A stretch of DNA of 64,000 nt, taken from contig JBMNCQ010000035.1 of the NCBI GenBank assembly GCA_049366715.1, positions 1 through 64,000 on the forward strand, read 5' to 3'. The notes under the pieces were generated by a model. It was not told the DNA's origin and made no database searches. It saw only the letters and a program-made list of their open reading frames with translations. Each line of letters opens with the position of its first letter. Position 1 is the stretch's first letter. This DNA comes from JBMNCQ01 sp049366715. Its GTDB lineage: Bacteria > Bacillota > Peptococcia > Peptococcales > BICA1-8. Positions 1 through 8,828 of this stretch are shown piece after piece. The position numbers and the translations under genes are program-made.

Positions 1-24
1 TTATCTGATTTAGGGGAGACTGCC

Positions 25-729
25 ATGCTTGACTTAATTTTCCGGACAATAGTAATTTATTTTACTTTAATTATTTTTATGAGAATTATGGGGAAACGGG
101 AGATCGGCCAGCTGTCTGCAATAGATTTTGTCGTGGCCATTGTCATCGCTGAACTGGCCGCCATCCCTCTGGGTGATCTGGATATTCCGCTGGTCCAAGG
201 TATTTTGCCCATCGGAATCCTGGCCTTAGCCCAAATAAGTCTCTCTCTCTTATGCTTAAAAAGTAATGCTTTCCGGAGATTAATTTATGGGCGGCCGAAT
301 GTTTTAATTGCTAATGGTAAAATTCAGCAAAATGAAATGCGCAAGTCCAGGTATAATATTGATGATTTATTAACTCAGCTCAGGGAACGCAATGTTTTTA
401 ATATTGCCGATGTTGAATTTGCAGTACTGGAAACCTCAGGCCAGCTGACGGTTTCCTTAAAGTCTCAGAAAAGACCTCTTTCGGCAGAAGATCTTAAAAT
501 AAGAACTGATTATGAAGGCCTGCCCCTTACCCTTATAGATGACGGAGAGATAAATTATAAGGGGTTAAAAGACGCTGACCTGGATTTAGCCTGGTTGGAG
601 AGAGAACTAAAAAAAAGAAATGTTTCATCAGTGCAAGCCGTTTTCTATGCCAGTATGGACTCTAATGGAGATATTTATCTGGTAGAAAGGGATAGAGTTT
701 CCCATACTAAAGAACGGGAATTGCACTGA
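25..729 (+). CDS. DUF421 family membrane protein (YetF/YcaP-like)
   Basis: A 234-residue protein with hydrophobic segments in about the first 85 residues and a soluble C-terminal part. The early motif MRIMGKREIGQLSAIDFV and the later NVLIANGKI and SRYNIDDLLTQLRE blocks are typical of the DUF421 (YetF) family, whose members are membrane proteins often linked to sporulation or stress. The molecular function of the family is not settled. The ATG is preceded by GGGGA about 8 bases upstream. It stands alone, separated by about 190 bases from the next gene. Family assignment is firm; role is unknown. Confidence 0.85.
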   Translation: MLDLIFRTIVIYFTLIIFMRIMGKREIGQLSAIDFVVAIVIAELAAIPLGDLDIPLVQGILPIGILALAQISLSLLCLKSNAFRRLIYGRPNVLIANGKIQQNEMRKSRYNIDDLLTQLRERNVFNIADVEFAVLETSGQLTVSLKSQKRPLSAEDLKIRTDYEGLPLTLIDDGEINYKGLKDADLDLAWLERELKKRNVSSVQAVFYASMDSNGDIYLVERDRVSHTKERELH

Positions 730-915
730 GGTTTTTGATGTTTAAGAAGAGATTATTTTGGCTAAGTAGATAGTTGAAAATAGTTGCAACAAATTGGAGG
801 AATTAGCGTCTATTAAGTAAGAAAGAAGGTCATAAACTGCACATTGCAGGAAAAAAATGGTTAGTGTCGAATAAGATTTAGAGACAAACTTACTATTCAC
901 TGGGAGGAATAAGAT

Positions 916-1812
916 GTGAAAAAAACACTGGTGTTGCTTTTGATAATTTTCTTCGTTGTTGGAACAGCCGGTTGTTCAAGTAAGGAAGATTCGCCTCAGG
1001 TTACTCCTGTTGAAATTTCTGCACGGGAAATTGAACAAATGCCGGGTTATATTGAAGAATATTTAAAAGATTTGCAAACACAGGAGAATTATGCTGTGTT
1101 TAATGTAGAGGACGGTCTTTTGGTGTTTGCTGCCCGCGGTGAAATGAATACAGGAGGATATACCATTTCCTTTGACAAGGCAGGTATTTCAGATGATAAA
1201 CTTTTTGTGGAAGTAACTACTTCAGACCCCGGGCAAGGGGAAGCTTCCCAGGCAATTACCTATCCGTATGCGTTAGGTAAAATTTTGGGCCGGGATTTAC
1301 CCGGTCAGGTTGTTTTTGTGGAAGGTACGGATTATAGTAAAATCATCAAAGAAGTTAGCGTAACAGAAATTCCCCAGCCGGAAGAAAGTGTGATAAACCT
1401 GTATTTTGGTACGCAGGACGGCTATCTGAGAAAAGAACCGAGATTAATTAGCGGCTTGCCGGCGGCAGAAAGGGGCCAGGAAGTCGTTCAAGAGCTTATT
1501 AAGGGCAGTGAGTCCGGGGATGATACCTTAAATGTTTTACCGGAAGGAACTGAGGTTTTAGACTATCAGTATGACCAGGATACAGGACTGGCTGTTGTGA
1601 ATTTATCTGATCATGTTCATGCGGTAGCGGGGTCTATGGGTGAAACCCTGGCTGTCTATTCAATCGTCAACTCCCTTACCGAGCTGCCGGGTATTGAGCA
1701 GGTAAAAATATTAATAGAAGGTGAAGAAGCTGAATCAATAGCCGGCCATGTTTATTTGGGGGATCCGCTGGTAAGAGATTTAGAATTCTTGGAAGGAAAT
1801 ATGCTGAAGTAA
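916..1812 (+). CDS. GerMN-domain lipoprotein
   Basis: A 298-residue predicted lipoprotein. The first 20 residues form a signal peptide ending in a lipobox (VGTAGC), so the Cys would be lipidated by Lgt, which is encoded at 25760. The last 130 or so residues (from VINLYFGTQDGYL) match the GerMN domain of GerM, a protein of sporulation and germination. The start is GTG at 916: an ATG two bases earlier runs straight into TGA, and GGGAGG at 902-907 fits the GTG. The middle region (about 30-150) is not recognised. A second GerMN lipoprotein lies at 30706. It is probably cotranscribed with the dehydrogenase 15 bases downstream. Confidence 0.85.
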   Translation: MKKTLVLLLIIFFVVGTAGCSSKEDSPQVTPVEISAREIEQMPGYIEEYLKDLQTQENYAVFNVEDGLLVFAARGEMNTGGYTISFDKAGISDDKLFVEVTTSDPGQGEASQAITYPYALGKILGRDLPGQVVFVEGTDYSKIIKEVSVTEIPQPEESVINLYFGTQDGYLRKEPRLISGLPAAERGQEVVQELIKGSESGDDTLNVLPEGTEVLDYQYDQDTGLAVVNLSDHVHAVAGSMGETLAVYSIVNSLTELPGIEQVKILIEGEEAESIAGHVYLGDPLVRDLEFLEGNMLK

Positions 1813-1827
1813 GAAGGAGATACGATC

Positions 1828-2775
1828 ATGTTTATGATAACTACGGCTAAGATTAGCCCCAAGCATCTGCAGCCGGTTTTTGCGGAATACCCCGGTTTAA
1901 CTTTGGAATACGGAAATATTGAAGAAGTAGAGCCTAAGCTATCTCAAGCCGAAATACTAATCAGTTACGGGGAAGATTTAACTGCGGAGCTGATAAAAAA
2001 ATGTACGAAACTTAAATGGCTGATGGTCGTAAGTGCCGGTATAGATAAGCTGCCTTTCCGACAGCTGATTGAGCAGAGAGTGTTGGTGACAAATGCCAGA
2101 GGAATTCATAAGAACCCCATGGCAGAGCATGCCTTTGCGCTGATTCTGCAGGATTCCAGGCGTTTAGTGAGCCTTTTGGACTTACAGAGGGACAAGGTCT
2201 GGGATAGAATGATCCGGGTTAATGAGCTGACAGATGCTAAGATCGTCATTGTAGGTGCAGGTGCCATTGGTACGGAGGTCGCCAGGAAGGCTAAAGCCTT
2301 TGATATGAATACCATAGGTGTGAATAGAACCGGCAGCCGTGCAGCTAATTTTGATAAAATGTATAAAACGGAACAATTGCATGATGCCCTAAGTATAGCG
2401 GATTATGTGGTAGTTATTACCCCTCTGACTCCTGAAACCCGGCATATGTTTGGGGAGAAAGAATTTCGCATGATGCCTGAAAAGTGTTATTTCATTAATA
2501 TTGCCAGAGGCGAAGTTGTGCAGGAGGATGCACTGTTAAAGGCTTTAACGAATGGCTGGATCAGGGGGGCTGCCCTTGATACATTTTGTGAAGAGCCGTT
2601 ACCTGCGGAGCATGCCCTCTGGAATGTGCGTGATTTAATCATTACGCCTCACTTAGCCGGGAGGACCCCCAGATATATGGAAAGGGCGGTAGAAATATTT
2701 AAGCATAATTTGCAAGTTTATTCCTCCGGACAAGGGAAAATGAAAAATATCATCGATCTCACCCGGGGCTACTAA
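1828..2775 (+). CDS. D-isomer-specific 2-hydroxyacid dehydrogenase family protein
   Basis: A 315-residue NAD(P)-dependent oxidoreductase of the D-2-hydroxyacid dehydrogenase family. It shows the Rossmann motif GAGAIGTEVA near residue 148, the catalytic Arg in NIARGEVV (about 229), a Glu in DTFCEEPLP (about 258) and the catalytic His in ITPHLAG (about 278). Length is normal for the family (310-330). AGAAGGAGA at 1811-1819 is the ribosome site. The substrate cannot be read from the sequence; hydroxypyruvate, glyoxylate or another 2-oxoacid are all possible. It follows the GerMN lipoprotein by 15 bases, but no functional link is evident. Confidence 0.88.
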   Translation: MFMITTAKISPKHLQPVFAEYPGLTLEYGNIEEVEPKLSQAEILISYGEDLTAELIKKCTKLKWLMVVSAGIDKLPFRQLIEQRVLVTNARGIHKNPMAEHAFALILQDSRRLVSLLDLQRDKVWDRMIRVNELTDAKIVIVGAGAIGTEVARKAKAFDMNTIGVNRTGSRAANFDKMYKTEQLHDALSIADYVVVITPLTPETRHMFGEKEFRMMPEKCYFINIARGEVVQEDALLKALTNGWIRGAALDTFCEEPLPAEHALWNVRDLIITPHLAGRTPRYMERAVEIFKHNLQVYSSGQGKMKNIIDLTRGY

Positions 2776-2805
2776 TATCAAATTGTGGTTACTTACTGCA
2801 TTAAA

Positions 2806-2854
2806 AAATCCCATCTGCTGTATACTAATGAAAAAGTTACAGTAGGTGGGATTT
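2806..2854 (+). promoter_or_regulatory. Long hairpin that sequesters the next ribosome site
   Basis: Two 17-base arms (2806-2822 and 2838-2854) pair at 15 of 17 positions around a 15-base loop. The right arm contains AGGTGGG, the only Shine-Dalgarno candidate for the TTG start at 2858, and is followed by a weak T-rich stretch (ATTTATTTT). It could end transcription from the dehydrogenase gene, or hide the ribosome site of the next gene, or both. The structure is seen directly; the role is inferred. Confidence 0.6.
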
Positions 2855-2857
2855 ATT

Positions 2858-3127
2858 TTGGATTTTTCTAAAGTATTGGAATCAACAAAAGAACCTTATT
2901 TTATCGTGAAGCACAAACTGCTTTGCGTTTCACGGGGAGATTATGAGGAGGCGTTAAAATCTTATTTGAATCCTTATTCGGAAGAAGGCGTGCAGGAATT
3001 TGTCAGTAAGTATCTTGCTTCTCAGGGGGATCCGGGGATTGTCGGATTGGTCGGGATTGAGCGCAGAAAGGATCAGGTTTTGATTGATGCCGCTGTTAGA
3101 TATAGTGGTAAGGGGGATAAATCATGA
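2858..3127 (+). CDS. Small hypothetical protein
   Basis: An 89-residue soluble, mixed-charge protein that I do not recognise. I place the start at TTG 2858, because AGGTGGG at 2844-2850 is seven bases upstream; a GTG at 2846 lies inside that ribosome site and is unlikely. The end overlaps the next gene by four bases (ATGA), so the two are almost certainly translated together. There is no signal peptide or membrane segment. The central part (EEALKSYLNPYSEEGVQEF) looks helical. Translation may be controlled by the hairpin that covers its ribosome site. Confidence 0.65.
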   Translation: MDFSKVLESTKEPYFIVKHKLLCVSRGDYEEALKSYLNPYSEEGVQEFVSKYLASQGDPGIVGLVGIERRKDQVLIDAAVRYSGKGDKS

Positions 3128-3675
3128 GAAAAATACAGGATAGAATTACCTTAGGCATCACGGCGGGTTTACTGGCTAATATGATAAAGCAATCTTTATC
3201 CTACATCTTAAAGAAAACGGGTCTGGTCGAGATTACTGCCCCGGATAAGGCAGGAGCTATGTTTGTCAGTAAGAAAACAACGCAAAAACCCCATGGCACC
3301 CTGGTCGGGATCATAGCAGATTTTTGCATAGCGTGTGAGTTAGGCATAGCGTTAACCTATTATATTTCCGCAACGGGTAAAGATAATTATCTTTTAAAAG
3401 GACTGAGTATGGGTTCAATGTGCTGGGCGGCCATGTATGGATTATTAAGCAGGCTGGGAGGAACAGGGTTTAATCTGATTAAGCCCCGGGACAGTATCAG
3501 CGGGTTTATAACCCATGGAGTCTTTGGTCTTGCTGCGGCAAAGCTTATCGTCTCATTAGGGGAGGGGAGCCTGTTCAAGCCCCATTACCAGACGCTCAGT
3601 AATCCGGAAAACGATAGTCGGAGAGTGGCCCGGGATGATATGCAGTATCGTGATGAGGAGGTTCTTACCTATTGA
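3124..3675 (+). CDS. Conserved-looking small membrane protein
   Basis: A 183-residue protein with about three or four hydrophobic segments (around 8-28, 60-80, 98-115 and 130-148) and a charged C-terminal tail. It resembles the YqhR-like or DUF1440-like small membrane proteins of spore formers, but I cannot assign a family with confidence. It overlaps the upstream small gene by four bases (ATGA), so the pair forms one translational unit, closed by a strong terminator about 45 bases downstream. No catalytic motif is visible. Confidence 0.65.
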   Translation: MRKIQDRITLGITAGLLANMIKQSLSYILKKTGLVEITAPDKAGAMFVSKKTTQKPHGTLVGIIADFCIACELGIALTYYISATGKDNYLLKGLSMGSMCWAAMYGLLSRLGGTGFNLIKPRDSISGFITHGVFGLAAAKLIVSLGEGSLFKPHYQTLSNPENDSRRVARDDMQYRDEEVLTY

Positions 3676-3718
3676 GGCTCTACTTTATACCCGGCATCGA
3701 TCCGGCTATTACCTTAAG

Positions 3719-3764
3719 TAATAAAATGCCCAAAACCTGCTAGCAGGTTTTGGGCATTTTATTA
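3719..3764 (+). terminator. Perfect long palindromic terminator
   Basis: A 46-base perfect palindrome with 23-base arms meeting at CTAG. The AT-rich outer arms give A and T runs on both sides, so it can work in either direction. It closes the 2858-3675 unit. The possible earlier start (TTG 3750) of the next gene lies inside it, which argues for the ATG at 3786. Confidence 0.85.
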
Positions 3765-3785
3765 CGTCCGTCTCAATATATATAT

Positions 3786-4805
3786 ATGAATAAAACAATT
3801 GCGGTGGTGCTGAAATTGATTGTAAAATTATTACTCGGTTTGATTGTTATCTTAATAGGTGCTGAATTTTTTACAAATGCCGTAGAATGGCTGGGGTGCC
3901 GTTTAGGTCTTTCAGAAGGTGCTGTGGGGAGCATTTTAGCTGCGGTAGGAACAGCTTTACCTGAATCAATTATACCTATTGTTGCAATTTTATTCTCCCA
4001 TGATGTTAATACTGCCCATATTGGGATAGGAGCGATTTTAGGTGCTCCTTTCATGCTGGGGACGCTGGCTCTGTTTATAACCGGTTTAAGTGCCAGGTGT
4101 TTTGTCTGGAGGGGAGCCGGTGTGAAATCTTTAAAGGTAGATCCCGTTAATATTTCCCGCGATCTAACATTTTTTTTGGTCATGTATAGTTTGGCTCTGG
4201 GAGTTTCTTTGCTGGACAGTAAATTTATTCATCATCTAACGGCATTATTTTTAATCTTAATGTATGTATTATATGTTTTCCGTACCCTGAATGGAGGGGA
4301 ACAGATCGTTACCGAGGATTTAAGACCCTTATACAGCTGCTTTTGGACTGTACCTACTTTGCCGATTATTCTAGTGCAGGTGGTTTTTTCTTTAACTGCC
4401 ATCATCTGGGGCGCCGGTTATTTTGTAGAAGGGATCCAAGTGCTGGCAGTGAATATGGGAATTCCTTCTTTAATTCTGGCCTTAATTATAGCTCCCATTG
4501 CTACGGAACTGCCGGAGAAATTCAATAGTGTAATCTGGATTGCGCAGAGAAAGGATACCTTAGCTATGGGGAATATTACCGGAGCTATGGTTTTTCAGAG
4601 TTCTTTAATCCCTGCCTTCGGACTTTTGTTTACACCTTGGCAGCTAAACGGAACAGCTTTTTTAAGCGGGATTTTAGTCCTTTGTTCCGTTTGCCTTGTC
4701 GTGTTCAGCTTATTAAAAAATAAAAGGCTTTCTACTCAATTATTGATTAGCTGCGGGATCTTTTATTTAACTTTTTTAGGTGTTGTTTTGTGGGGGGTGA
4801 GCTAA
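3786..4805 (+). CDS. Sodium/calcium exchanger family (CaCA) membrane protein
   Basis: A polytopic membrane protein of about 339 residues with the two alpha repeats of the Ca2+:cation antiporter superfamily. Repeat 1 holds GSILAAVGTALPESIIP and repeat 2 holds ALIIAPIATELPEKF; the acidic residue in each (PES, PEK) is the usual cation ligand. It likely exchanges Ca2+ or another divalent cation for H+ or Na+ across the cytoplasmic membrane. The start is uncertain: ATG 3786 lacks a good ribosome site, and TTG 3750 lies inside the upstream terminator. The next gene begins immediately after its stop codon. Confidence 0.82.
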   Translation: MNKTIAVVLKLIVKLLLGLIVILIGAEFFTNAVEWLGCRLGLSEGAVGSILAAVGTALPESIIPIVAILFSHDVNTAHIGIGAILGAPFMLGTLALFITGLSARCFVWRGAGVKSLKVDPVNISRDLTFFLVMYSLALGVSLLDSKFIHHLTALFLILMYVLYVFRTLNGGEQIVTEDLRPLYSCFWTVPTLPIILVQVVFSLTAIIWGAGYFVEGIQVLAVNMGIPSLILALIIAPIATELPEKFNSVIWIAQRKDTLAMGNITGAMVFQSSLIPAFGLLFTPWQLNGTAFLSGILVLCSVCLVVFSLLKNKRLSTQLLISCGIFYLTFLGVVLWGVS

Positions 4806-5459
4806 ATGCCCGGTAAACAGCTCAACTGCGGCGGAGTGGATTTTCTGCCGTCAATCCATGGGTATCAGCTGCCCAATTATAGTGTGAGTTTAGATAAAAC
4901 CCAGTTAAATAAAGTAAAAAAAGCGGCCTTTCGTCATTATTTCGTTCCCGATTTTATTGCTGATAAAATTTTATTAAAAACATTGGCATCCGGAGTATGC
5001 AGTGGGATAAGTGCTTATACTCTGCTGCAATTTACCGGGAAAAATTTTTGCGCAGAAAGTGCGGAATTTGCCATCGCGGTTCTGCAAGCCAGGACCTGGG
5101 GGAGTTTATTTCTAAAAGCCTGCATCAAAACTTATTATTCTCCGGTCTTTAAAAATATTGCAAAGTTAGAATGTTCTTTAGAGCAGGGTAACGGCATGCT
5201 GCTGGTTATCCTGCCTAAGTTCCCATATTTAACGAATATCGTTTTCGCTCATACCATTATCCCTTATGCTGTTTTTCAAGGATTATTCAGCATTTCAATC
5301 CGGGTATACGACAGCAACTATCCCAGGGATGATACCAGGGTTTTAACAATGAATAAAGATTCCTATTCCTGGTTTTATGACGGCCGCAGCTCCGATAAAT
5401 GGGTATTGACTGTAAATAAAATAGAAAATTTGACCCAAAAAGTTTCCTTTTTGCTATAA
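4806..5459 (+). CDS. Hypothetical protein with possible papain-like cysteine peptidase fold
   Basis: A 217-residue protein not recognised by family. The order SGVCSGISAYTLLQF (about 60-74), then AHTIIPYAVF (about 152-161), then RVYDSNYP (about 170-177) looks like the Cys-His-Asp/Asn arrangement of papain-like (C39-like) peptidases: a Cys at a helix start, a His strand, then a YDxNYP turn. There is no signal peptide. It begins one base after the exchanger's stop, with GGGGTGA just upstream, so the two genes are coupled. Peptidase activity is inference; it could be a transglutaminase- or acyltransferase-like relative, or inactive. Confidence 0.6.
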   Translation: MPGKQLNCGGVDFLPSIHGYQLPNYSVSLDKTQLNKVKKAAFRHYFVPDFIADKILLKTLASGVCSGISAYTLLQFTGKNFCAESAEFAIAVLQARTWGSLFLKACIKTYYSPVFKNIAKLECSLEQGNGMLLVILPKFPYLTNIVFAHTIIPYAVFQGLFSISIRVYDSNYPRDDTRVLTMNKDSYSWFYDGRSSDKWVLTVNKIENLTQKVSFLL

Positions 5460-5573
5460 TTAACTAAATAGTGGTATTAAGTTAATTATTAATAAGGTTT
5501 GGATATCAATTCCAGGGAATCAATTATTATCCGCAAAGCGTATTTTACCAAAACTTATGAGGTGATAAGCAAG

Positions 5574-6305
5574 ATGTTAAAAGCAATTCTTTTTGATTTA
5601 GACGGCACTCTATTGCCATTAGATCTGGAGATCTTCGTTAGTAAGTATTGTGCGGCAATCGGGTCGTATTTTGCCTCCAAAGTAGAACCTAAGTTGTTTA
5701 TTAAAGAGTTGATGAGCGCCACCGAGGTTATGATCAACAATTCGGGGGAGTTGACCAATGAGGAAGTATTTATGAAGAGATTTTTACCCGCTATTAACCA
5801 GAATAAAGCCGATATGTATCCCCTTTTTGCAGAATTCTATCAGCATGAGTTTCCCAAATTAAAGAAATACGCCGGGCATTCTCAACTAGCACGGAGTATT
5901 GGGGGACAAGCTTTAGCAAAGGGATACAAAATTGCTTTAGCCACCAATCCTGTTTTCCCGCAAATGGCTACTGAACATCGTATGGAGTGGGCAGGGATAA
6001 ATAATCTTCCCTGGGATTTGGTTACTACCTATGAAAACAGCAGATATTCCAAGCCGAATCCGGAATATTTCCGGGAGGTCTGTGCGAAGATTAAGATGGC
6101 ACCGCAGGAATGTCTGATGGTAGGGAATGATGTCCAGGAAGATCTGGTTGCCTCAACCCTAGGTATGCAAACCTTTCTGGTTGTAGATCATTTGATCGAC
6201 AGGGGAAAACCGGTTTATCAGCCGGATTTCCAAGGCACTTTAGCTGAGTTCGCTGAGTTTATTAATCGGTTACCACAACTAAGTCGGCAAGAATTTTCTT
6301 CCTGA
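5574..6305 (+). CDS. HAD-superfamily hydrolase
   Basis: A 243-residue phosphatase-like protein. It has all the HAD motifs: FDLDGTLLP near the N-terminus (nucleophile Asp), LATNP (motif II), KPNPEYF (motif III Lys) and MVGNDVQEDL (motif IV acids), with a helical cap between the first two. The start is ATG 5574, preceded by AGGTGATAA; the longer frame from 5499 has no ribosome site and adds residues outside the fold. The substrate is unknown; phosphoglycolate or nucleotide phosphatase activity is common in relatives. Confidence 0.85.
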   Translation: MLKAILFDLDGTLLPLDLEIFVSKYCAAIGSYFASKVEPKLFIKELMSATEVMINNSGELTNEEVFMKRFLPAINQNKADMYPLFAEFYQHEFPKLKKYAGHSQLARSIGGQALAKGYKIALATNPVFPQMATEHRMEWAGINNLPWDLVTTYENSRYSKPNPEYFREVCAKIKMAPQECLMVGNDVQEDLVASTLGMQTFLVVDHLIDRGKPVYQPDFQGTLAEFAEFINRLPQLSRQEFSS

Positions 6306-6383
6306 CCAAGAGGTGAAAATTAGCAATTGTTGAAGGATTATCCCCTAGTAAGTCGAATTAACAGAACAAGGAGGGATGCCTTA

Positions 6384-6956
6384 ATGCGGAGAGTTCGTGG
6401 GGGGAGAAATAAAGATAGAAGCCTGTCTGTAAATATGGCGGTCTTAGTGAGAGAAGACTGGCTAACTTATTTATTGGTTTTTGCCTTTGCTTTATTTGGT
6501 ATTTTAATCGGCATATTATTGAGAAAAGTGGCAACCACTACAGTTATTTTATTGGCGGTTATTTTTTTAAGTCTCCTAATTACAGGTCTGATCTCAGCTT
6601 GGGCGATTAACAGACGGACAGATAACCTGGAATTTTTATTTTTCCAGGAAGGTTTAAAAGAACAGTATAATGCGTTTAGCCTCTTAATTACCGAACTGGA
6701 GTTAAATTTAAATGTCGAGCATGGTAGTTTAGTCAGCACGGCAAATTGGCAGTTAGTAAAAAACGAACTGGCATTTTTCCCTGCGTATATCTATACGGAA
6801 TTGAGCTATTGTTATAATAGATTAGCTGAATTAGGCGGCTTGGATATCATTGAGTACCGGCAGGTTATTATTGAAGAGCTGGCTGTTCCTACATTGATCT
6901 CAAAGCTGAGGGATTGGCAGCAGAAGATCAAACGGCAGCTGCCCTATCTTGACTGA
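6384..6956 (+). CDS. Hypothetical membrane protein
   Basis: A 190-residue protein with a basic N-terminus, two adjacent membrane helices (about residues 28-48 and 52-75) and a cytoplasmic helical C-terminal domain of about 110 residues. I do not recognise the family. The start is ATG 6384 because AAGGAGGG at 6368-6375 is ideally placed; a TTG at 6327 in frame is possible with a poorer site. It follows the HAD gene by about 80 bases and may be in the same transcript. Confidence 0.65.
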   Translation: MRRVRGGRNKDRSLSVNMAVLVREDWLTYLLVFAFALFGILIGILLRKVATTTVILLAVIFLSLLITGLISAWAINRRTDNLEFLFFQEGLKEQYNAFSLLITELELNLNVEHGSLVSTANWQLVKNELAFFPAYIYTELSYCYNRLAELGGLDIIEYRQVIIEELAVPTLISKLRDWQQKIKRQLPYLD

Positions 6957-7130
6957 TTCATCATAAAGGCTGTTTATAAGCGGTAATGGATGCTGTGTAA
7001 AAGCTAAAGGTATATGGTGTGGTGACATGATGTCTCTGTCTCCGAAAAGTAAAAATATATAAGTAATTTAGAATAGCAAAATCTTAAAATGCATAAGCTA
7101 CCCCTGAACTAGAGAAAAGGGGGTAATTTA

Positions 7131-7352
7131 GTGGTTGAGGAAAAGGGTAAGACAAATCCGAAAAGTGCTAAATACTGGTTTGAAATTGCCGGGGAAATGA
7201 ATGAAGAATTGGAACAAAAGAGAGAAGAATTTGTTCGTGATGCCGCCCAGCGGCCAAAGGGAATTTCTGCCGACCGGGAGAAATTCCCTGACGGCGTTAA
7301 AACCGGGAGTTACAAAAGATTGCCGCCGAACAGGCATGAAGAAAATAGATAG
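7131..7352 (+). CDS. Small hypothetical protein
   Basis: A 73-residue, highly charged, probably helical protein with no membrane segment. It starts at GTG 7131 after AAGGGGG; the ribosome site can pair with TACCCC at 7099-7104. Within the gene, 7259-7268 and 7279-7288 form a perfect 10-base inverted repeat, so the message can fold there. A terminator follows directly. Coding status is plausible from the ribosome site and terminator, but no family is recognised. Confidence 0.5.
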   Translation: MVEEKGKTNPKSAKYWFEIAGEMNEELEQKREEFVRDAAQRPKGISADREKFPDGVKTGSYKRLPPNRHEENR

Positions 7353-7354
7353 CG

Positions 7355-7386
7355 GAAAAAGCCGGGGCAGCTGCCCGGCTTTTTTG
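7355..7386 (+). terminator. Intrinsic terminator
   Basis: GCCGGGGCAG pairs with CTGCCCGGC (one bulged G) and is followed by six T; A's on the left arm make it potentially bidirectional. It closes the small gene at 7131. Confidence 0.8.
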
Positions 7387-7699
7387 CAGCATCTTTCCAA
7401 TAATGCTAACCCTGGTAATCATTTAATCTTTCTAAAATCAGTTCATGTTAATTTTGCATATTACCTGTCTTTTTAACCAAGTTATCTCATATCTGCACAT
7501 AAAAGGAATGACCGGCCCCCAATCGGCCAATTTTATATTATTGTTAAAGAATGGTGCTCACATGATAAAGGAGTTGTTTCTGGAACTTAATGATTTATAA
7601 TAGAAAGAGAGCAGTTGCATAAGATAGAAAAAAATAAGGGAATAATTCAAGCCTGACCCCTAATCCTAATCTGACTAAGCTGGGAGGAAAAAGTATTAA
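7387..7699. other. Intergenic gap without a recognised gene
   Basis: About 310 bases between the terminator and the DUF362 gene. I see no convincing ORF, RNA or promoter beyond the ribosome site GGGAGGA just before 7700. Confidence 0.5.
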
Positions 7700-8821
7700 A
7701 TGGCTAAGGTAGCAGTTGTCAATTGCCCGGAGTATCGGCTAAAACAAGTTGTGGCGGGTATTGAGCGAGGAGTAGATTTATTAGGCGGCTGGCAGCAGTT
7801 TGTCAAGCAGGGGGAAAAGATTTTTCTAAAACTTAATCTGTTAATGAAAAAGCAGCCTGATGATGCCGTTACTACCCATCCCGTTGTGGTAGAAGCCGTA
7901 GCCAGGAAACTACTGGAATCAGGGGCCCGGGTAGTCATAGGCGACAGTCCGGGGGGGCCTTTTACAGTGCGGTCTTTGCAAAATATCTATAAGGCGGCGG
8001 GAATAGAAGAAGTGGCCCAAAGAACAGGAGCAGAATTGAATTATGATGTTACGGGAATTGACATCAGATTTCCCCAGGGTAAAATTATTAAAAAATTTCA
8101 TCTCAGCAAAGCTATGGTAGAGGCTGATAAAATTATTTCTCTTTCCAAGTTAAAGACCCATCAAATGACAAAATATACAGGTGCTGTTAAGGTTTTATTC
8201 GGAGCCATACCGGGGTTGCAAAAAGCAGAGTATCATTTAAAAATGCCTAAAGTAACAGATTTTTGTGACATGCTGATAGATTTAGCCCTTTGTCTTAATC
8301 CCTGCCTGCATATTATGGACGGGATCATAGGGATGGAAGGCCACGGACCCTCGGCGGGGAATCCCAGGCCGGTAGGAAAAATCTTAGTCAGTACGGATCC
8401 CTTTGCTTTAGACTGGGCTGCTTTAGAAATCATTGGCATAAAACAAAAAACTGTTCCTACTGTTTATCAGGCAATTAAGAGAAATATTTATGAAGGCCCT
8501 CGGCAAGGGGATTTTGTTGGTGACGGTACCGAATCTCTTAAACCGCCTTTTATAACTCCGGAAATTGCCGGAGAGGTACGATTCCCGGTTCCCGGATTTT
8601 TAAGTGATTATTTACGGCCCAGGCCTGTTTTTCATCCTGAAATATGCATTGGTTGCGGAGAATGTGTCAAACACTGCCCGCCTAAAGCCTTGGAAATAAG
8701 AGATAAACTGCCCAGCTTAAATTTAGATGAATGTATTAGGTGCTTTTGTTGTCAGGAATTATGCCCCCATAAAGCAGTAGCGGTTAAAAGAAGCTTTCTC
8801 GGTAAATTATTAAGTAGGTGA
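7700..8821 (+). CDS. DUF362 domain protein with C-terminal 2[4Fe-4S] ferredoxin
   Basis: A 373-residue protein. The first 290 residues form a DUF362 domain (motifs KLNLLMKK, TTHPVVVEAV, GDSPGG, SLSKLKTHQMT, DGIIGMEGHGP). The end carries two tetracysteine ferredoxin motifs (CIGCGECVKHCP and CIRCFCCQELCP, about 315-365) binding two [4Fe-4S] clusters. It is probably a cytoplasmic electron-transfer or redox protein; such proteins are common in anaerobes but their reactions are unknown. The next gene starts seven bases downstream, so they are likely cotranscribed. Confidence 0.85.
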   Translation: MAKVAVVNCPEYRLKQVVAGIERGVDLLGGWQQFVKQGEKIFLKLNLLMKKQPDDAVTTHPVVVEAVARKLLESGARVVIGDSPGGPFTVRSLQNIYKAAGIEEVAQRTGAELNYDVTGIDIRFPQGKIIKKFHLSKAMVEADKIISLSKLKTHQMTKYTGAVKVLFGAIPGLQKAEYHLKMPKVTDFCDMLIDLALCLNPCLHIMDGIIGMEGHGPSAGNPRPVGKILVSTDPFALDWAALEIIGIKQKTVPTVYQAIKRNIYEGPRQGDFVGDGTESLKPPFITPEIAGEVRFPVPGFLSDYLRPRPVFHPEICIGCGECVKHCPPKALEIRDKLPSLNLDECIRCFCCQELCPHKAVAVKRSFLGKLLSR

Positions 8822-8828
8822 TATTCAA

